Below, in pieces: positions 62,378 to 64,000 of a DNA stretch of 64,000 nucleotides; positions within the stretch are counted from its first letter, which is position 1, and each line of letters begins with the position of its first letter. Below the pieces are notes generated by a model. The model had not been told where the DNA came from. It did no database searches and worked only from the letters and a program-made list of their open reading frames with translations. The position numbers and the translations under genes are program-made. The DNA lies in the NCBI RefSeq assembly GCF_000014145.1, contig NC_008255.1, positions 4,108,001-4,172,000 on the forward strand. Reading direction: 5' to 3'. This DNA comes from Cytophaga hutchinsonii ATCC 33406 (GTDB taxonomy: Bacteria; Bacteroidota; Bacteroidia; Cytophagales; Cytophagaceae).

Positions 62378-63211
62378 TTATTCAATTGGTTTCAACACCT
62401 CGCGTTTAAATGCTTTGAAAGGGTTTTCCCAAATAACATCCAGGGCAATGTAGCTTACGCTTTTTATATCCTCCTTGCCGATGAGATCGTTCATGTAGCC
62501 AATGCTGTAGATAAAGGAAGAATTTTCAGGGTCAATGGAATAATAAAAACACAGCCGCGTTTCTTTGTACGTAAAAGGCGACCAGTGATTTTCGGGCACG
62601 GTGGATTGTGTTGTTGACAGCAATGCTTCTATACTTGCCGTTAAGCGGTGTACTTTTGCTTCGTCCAGCGTTAGCGCTGCCTGCAAGCGGAACCGCGAAC
62701 GTAATTGATACCGGCTGTCCTCAGGTTCAAAGTGCGGATCAAAAAAAGAACGAAACTCCTGCCTGTACGTTGCCACAAATTTTAAATTGTGCATTTTCAA
62801 TTCATACATACCTCGGCCGTATAAGCGTATTTCCTGCTTGTGTGCAGGAGAGATTGCGTTGAATGACTTTCCTTCTCCATATTCATCCTGATTTCTGTAA
62901 CTCACTGCCAGCGAATACTGCCAGTGTTTGTGAAACTTGTGATAGAATTCCTGATTCAAAACAAAGATATCCTGTAGTTTAAAAGGATTTTCAGATTGCG
63001 GACCGCTTATTCTGCCTATGCCGACATAACTGAACGATTGAATTTTGTTTGAGGAATCCAGAGATTGTCTCACGCCAAAAGCAAACCACGAGGCGGTATT
63101 GGATGCGCCTAAGCCCGGCGGGCTTATTTGTGCAGCGCTTTTATTTGTTAAAGCAGCAGCTAACCACATAAAGAATAAAAAGAATACGTGGCTCAACAGT
63201 TGCTTTTTCAT
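62378..63211 (-). CDS. DUF2490 outer-membrane protein
   Basis: A 277-residue exported protein. I start it at ATG 63211, where the signal peptide (LLSHVFFLFFMWLAAA) begins; the longer frame to 63268 adds a polar stretch that reaches the IS end. The body carries many alternating beta strands (YSLAVSYRNQDEYG, KFVATYRQEFRSFF, YRLRSRF-like) and matches the DUF2490 pattern of small outer-membrane proteins. No enzyme motif. Its promoter region lies next to the IS3 element. Confidence 0.85.
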   Translation of the reverse strand: MKKQLLSHVFFLFFMWLAAALTNKSAAQISPPGLGASNTASWFAFGVRQSLDSSNKIQSFSYVGIGRISGPQSENPFKLQDIFVLNQEFYHKFHKHWQYSLAVSYRNQDEYGEGKSFNAISPAHKQEIRLYGRGMYELKMHNLKFVATYRQEFRSFFDPHFEPEDSRYQLRSRFRLQAALTLDEAKVHRLTASIEALLSTTQSTVPENHWSPFTYKETRLCFYYSIDPENSSFIYSIGYMNDLIGKEDIKSVSYIALDVIWENPFKAFKREVLKPIE

Positions 63212-63305
63212 ACGGTCAATGTTTGTATCTCTAAAGTATCTATCAAATCCGGAAAAAAACAGGAACAATGAATCGTCCTGAAATAGGTTGACAGATTTTA
63301 ATACT

Positions 63306-63338
63306 AATCCCAGTTATCAAAAGTAACTGGGATTTTTG
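63306..63338 (-). terminator. Stem-loop inside IS end
   Basis: AATCCCAGTTA (63306-63316) pairs with TAACTGGGATT (63324-63334), followed by TTTG. It lies just after the transposase stop codon. Confidence 0.75.
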
Positions 63339-63339
63339 T

Positions 63340-64000
63340 TTAATGCACCATTTCTGGCGTTTTCATTTTTAATGATAAATGAGGTCTTACGTTATTATAT
63401 AATTGTATTGCTTGCTCAGTAAGCTCTTTTGCTACTTGTCTGGTTATTATTTTTTGACCTAATCCAAATTCTTCTTTGAGCGTTCTATTCATCCTTTCAG
63501 CTAACGCATTTTCATAAGGGTCAGATTGTTCGGTCATACTTATGCTTACTCCATTGCTATTTGACAATGCTACATATTCTTTACTGCAATACTGAAGCCC
63601 TCTGTCAGAATGATGAATCAATTTTGAATCAGGATACTTTCTATTTTTCAATCCCATTTCAAACGCTTTTATCATGGATTCTGTATCCATAGAGTCTGCT
63701 ATAGAGTAGCCCATTATTTTTCTGCTGTAGGCATCAGTGACCATATTTAAATAGCAGTTTCCTTCATCTGTTTTTATGTATGTGATGTCACTAACCCATA
63801 CCTGCTCAGGTCTATGTATGATGAGCCCTTTCACTATATTGGGATATTTCCTGAGCCAATGCTTAGACATCGTTGTTTGAATATATCTGCGCCTGGGCTT
63901 AATAAGCATATCATAAAACCTTAATATTGAGAAGAGTTTATCCCGGCCAACTTTGAGTTCTGCCTGATCAATAAACGGCTTTATAATATGGTAAGTCTTT
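63340..64000 (-). CDS. IS3-family transposase (OrfB), partial at 5' end
   Basis: At least 220 residues on the minus strand; the frame stays open from 63909 to 64000 (upstream residues read KTYHIIKPFIDQAEL and GRDKLFSILRFYDMLIKP), so the true start is beyond the window. The rve/DDE integrase domain is intact: WVSDITYIKT (first Asp), HHSDRGLQYCS (second Asp) and the Glu near NALAERMNRTLKEEF. The end HLSLKMKTPEMVH is the usual IS3 end. An OrfA gene would be further right. IS150-like features are probable. Confidence 0.93.
   Translation of the reverse strand, partial: KTYHIIKPFIDQAELKVGRDKLFSILRFYDMLIKPRRRYIQTTMSKHWLRKYPNIVKGLIIHRPEQVWVSDITYIKTDEGNCYLNMVTDAYSRKIMGYSIADSMDTESMIKAFEMGLKNRKYPDSKLIHHSDRGLQYCSKEYVALSNSNGVSISMTEQSDPYENALAERMNRTLKEEFGLGQKIITRQVAKELTEQAIQLYNNVRPHLSLKMKTPEMVH

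Larger units (their letters stand above)
63269..64000 (-). mobile_element. IS3-family insertion sequence, right part cut by window edge
   Basis: The transposase ORF is open to the window end. A candidate 3' terminal sequence begins TGAATCGTCCTGAAATAGG at 63269; the TG start suits IS3-family ends, but no second end is available to prove it. No duplicated target site can be seen. Confidence 0.5.

Noticed and set aside
1-64000. tRNA, rRNA, riboswitch or integrated prophage
   Set aside because: No tRNA cloverleaf, rRNA stretch, recognisable riboswitch or phage structural gene was seen on either strand by eye; tRNAscan and Infernal would be decisive.

Overview
The window looks like chromosome of a Bacteroidota (Cytophagales-type) bacterium, and it resembles Cytophaga hutchinsonii or a close relative. 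This rests on gene content, not a database search: moderate-to-low G+C, FecI/FecR-type sigma/anti-sigma genes, an STN domain, a type IX secretion C-terminal tail, DUF3127/DUF4286/DUF2807 families, many lipoproteins with a short lipobox, weak Shine-Dalgarno signals and several TAnnTTTG promoter elements. There is no rRNA, tRNA or CRISPR array that I can recognise. Only the right edge carries mobile DNA, part of an IS3-family element.

Layout. 1-3.8 kb: secreted protein, rhodanese-thioredoxin lipoprotein, Gate-domain membrane protein, SMP-30-like lipoprotein. 3.8-11.6 kb: an ECF sigma factor (overlapping the SMP-30 gene by 4 nt), a FecR anti-sigma factor, then two paralogous outer-membrane-type proteins with an N-terminal STN signalling domain and eight short Gly/Gln/Asn repeats, followed by a DUF2807 lipoprotein and an SPFH lipoprotein. 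11.6-16.4 kb: a PII-Amt-SulP gene set on the minus strand. 16.5-23.3 kb: thiol-disulfide protein, truncated haemoglobin, aldo/keto reductase, GH3 glycosidase, second SMP-30-like lipoprotein, ExbB/ExbD motor. 23.4-29 kb: amino-acid permease, SIMPL, DUF3127, YdjM-like and small secreted proteins, a T9SS cargo protein. 29.1-32.1 kb: a solitary 1002-residue protein joining a WYL-like N-terminus, an SF1 helicase and a C-terminal nuclease-like domain, the best candidate for a defence gene. 32.3-41.2 kb: marR-fadN-fadA-fadE beta-oxidation cluster plus acyl-CoA ligase. 41.3-46.1 kb: PhyH-like dioxygenase, DUF4180, a second Amt-PII pair in opposite order, L,D-transpeptidase-like lipoprotein. 46.1-57.2 kb: topB, rho, serS, DUF4286, sugar MFS transporter, asnB and two small cytoplasmic proteins. 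57.3-64 kb: secreted proteins, an MgtC - helical-repeat - radA operon with no spacing, DUF2490 and the IS3 transposase.

How the parts fit. The sigma/anti-sigma/STN block looks like a cell-surface signalling unit in which the usual TonB receptor is replaced by a repeat-bearing barrel. The two Amt-PII pairs give two ammonium uptake modules, with T-loops changed around the Tyr51 modification site. The fad genes keep the Bacillus subtilis fadN-A-E order behind a MarR regulator. Most gene ends carry strong stem-loop terminators, several bidirectional and overlapping stop codons. Intergenic DNA around the fad, PII and topB-rho regions holds repeated GC-rich and palindromic elements that the genes do not explain.
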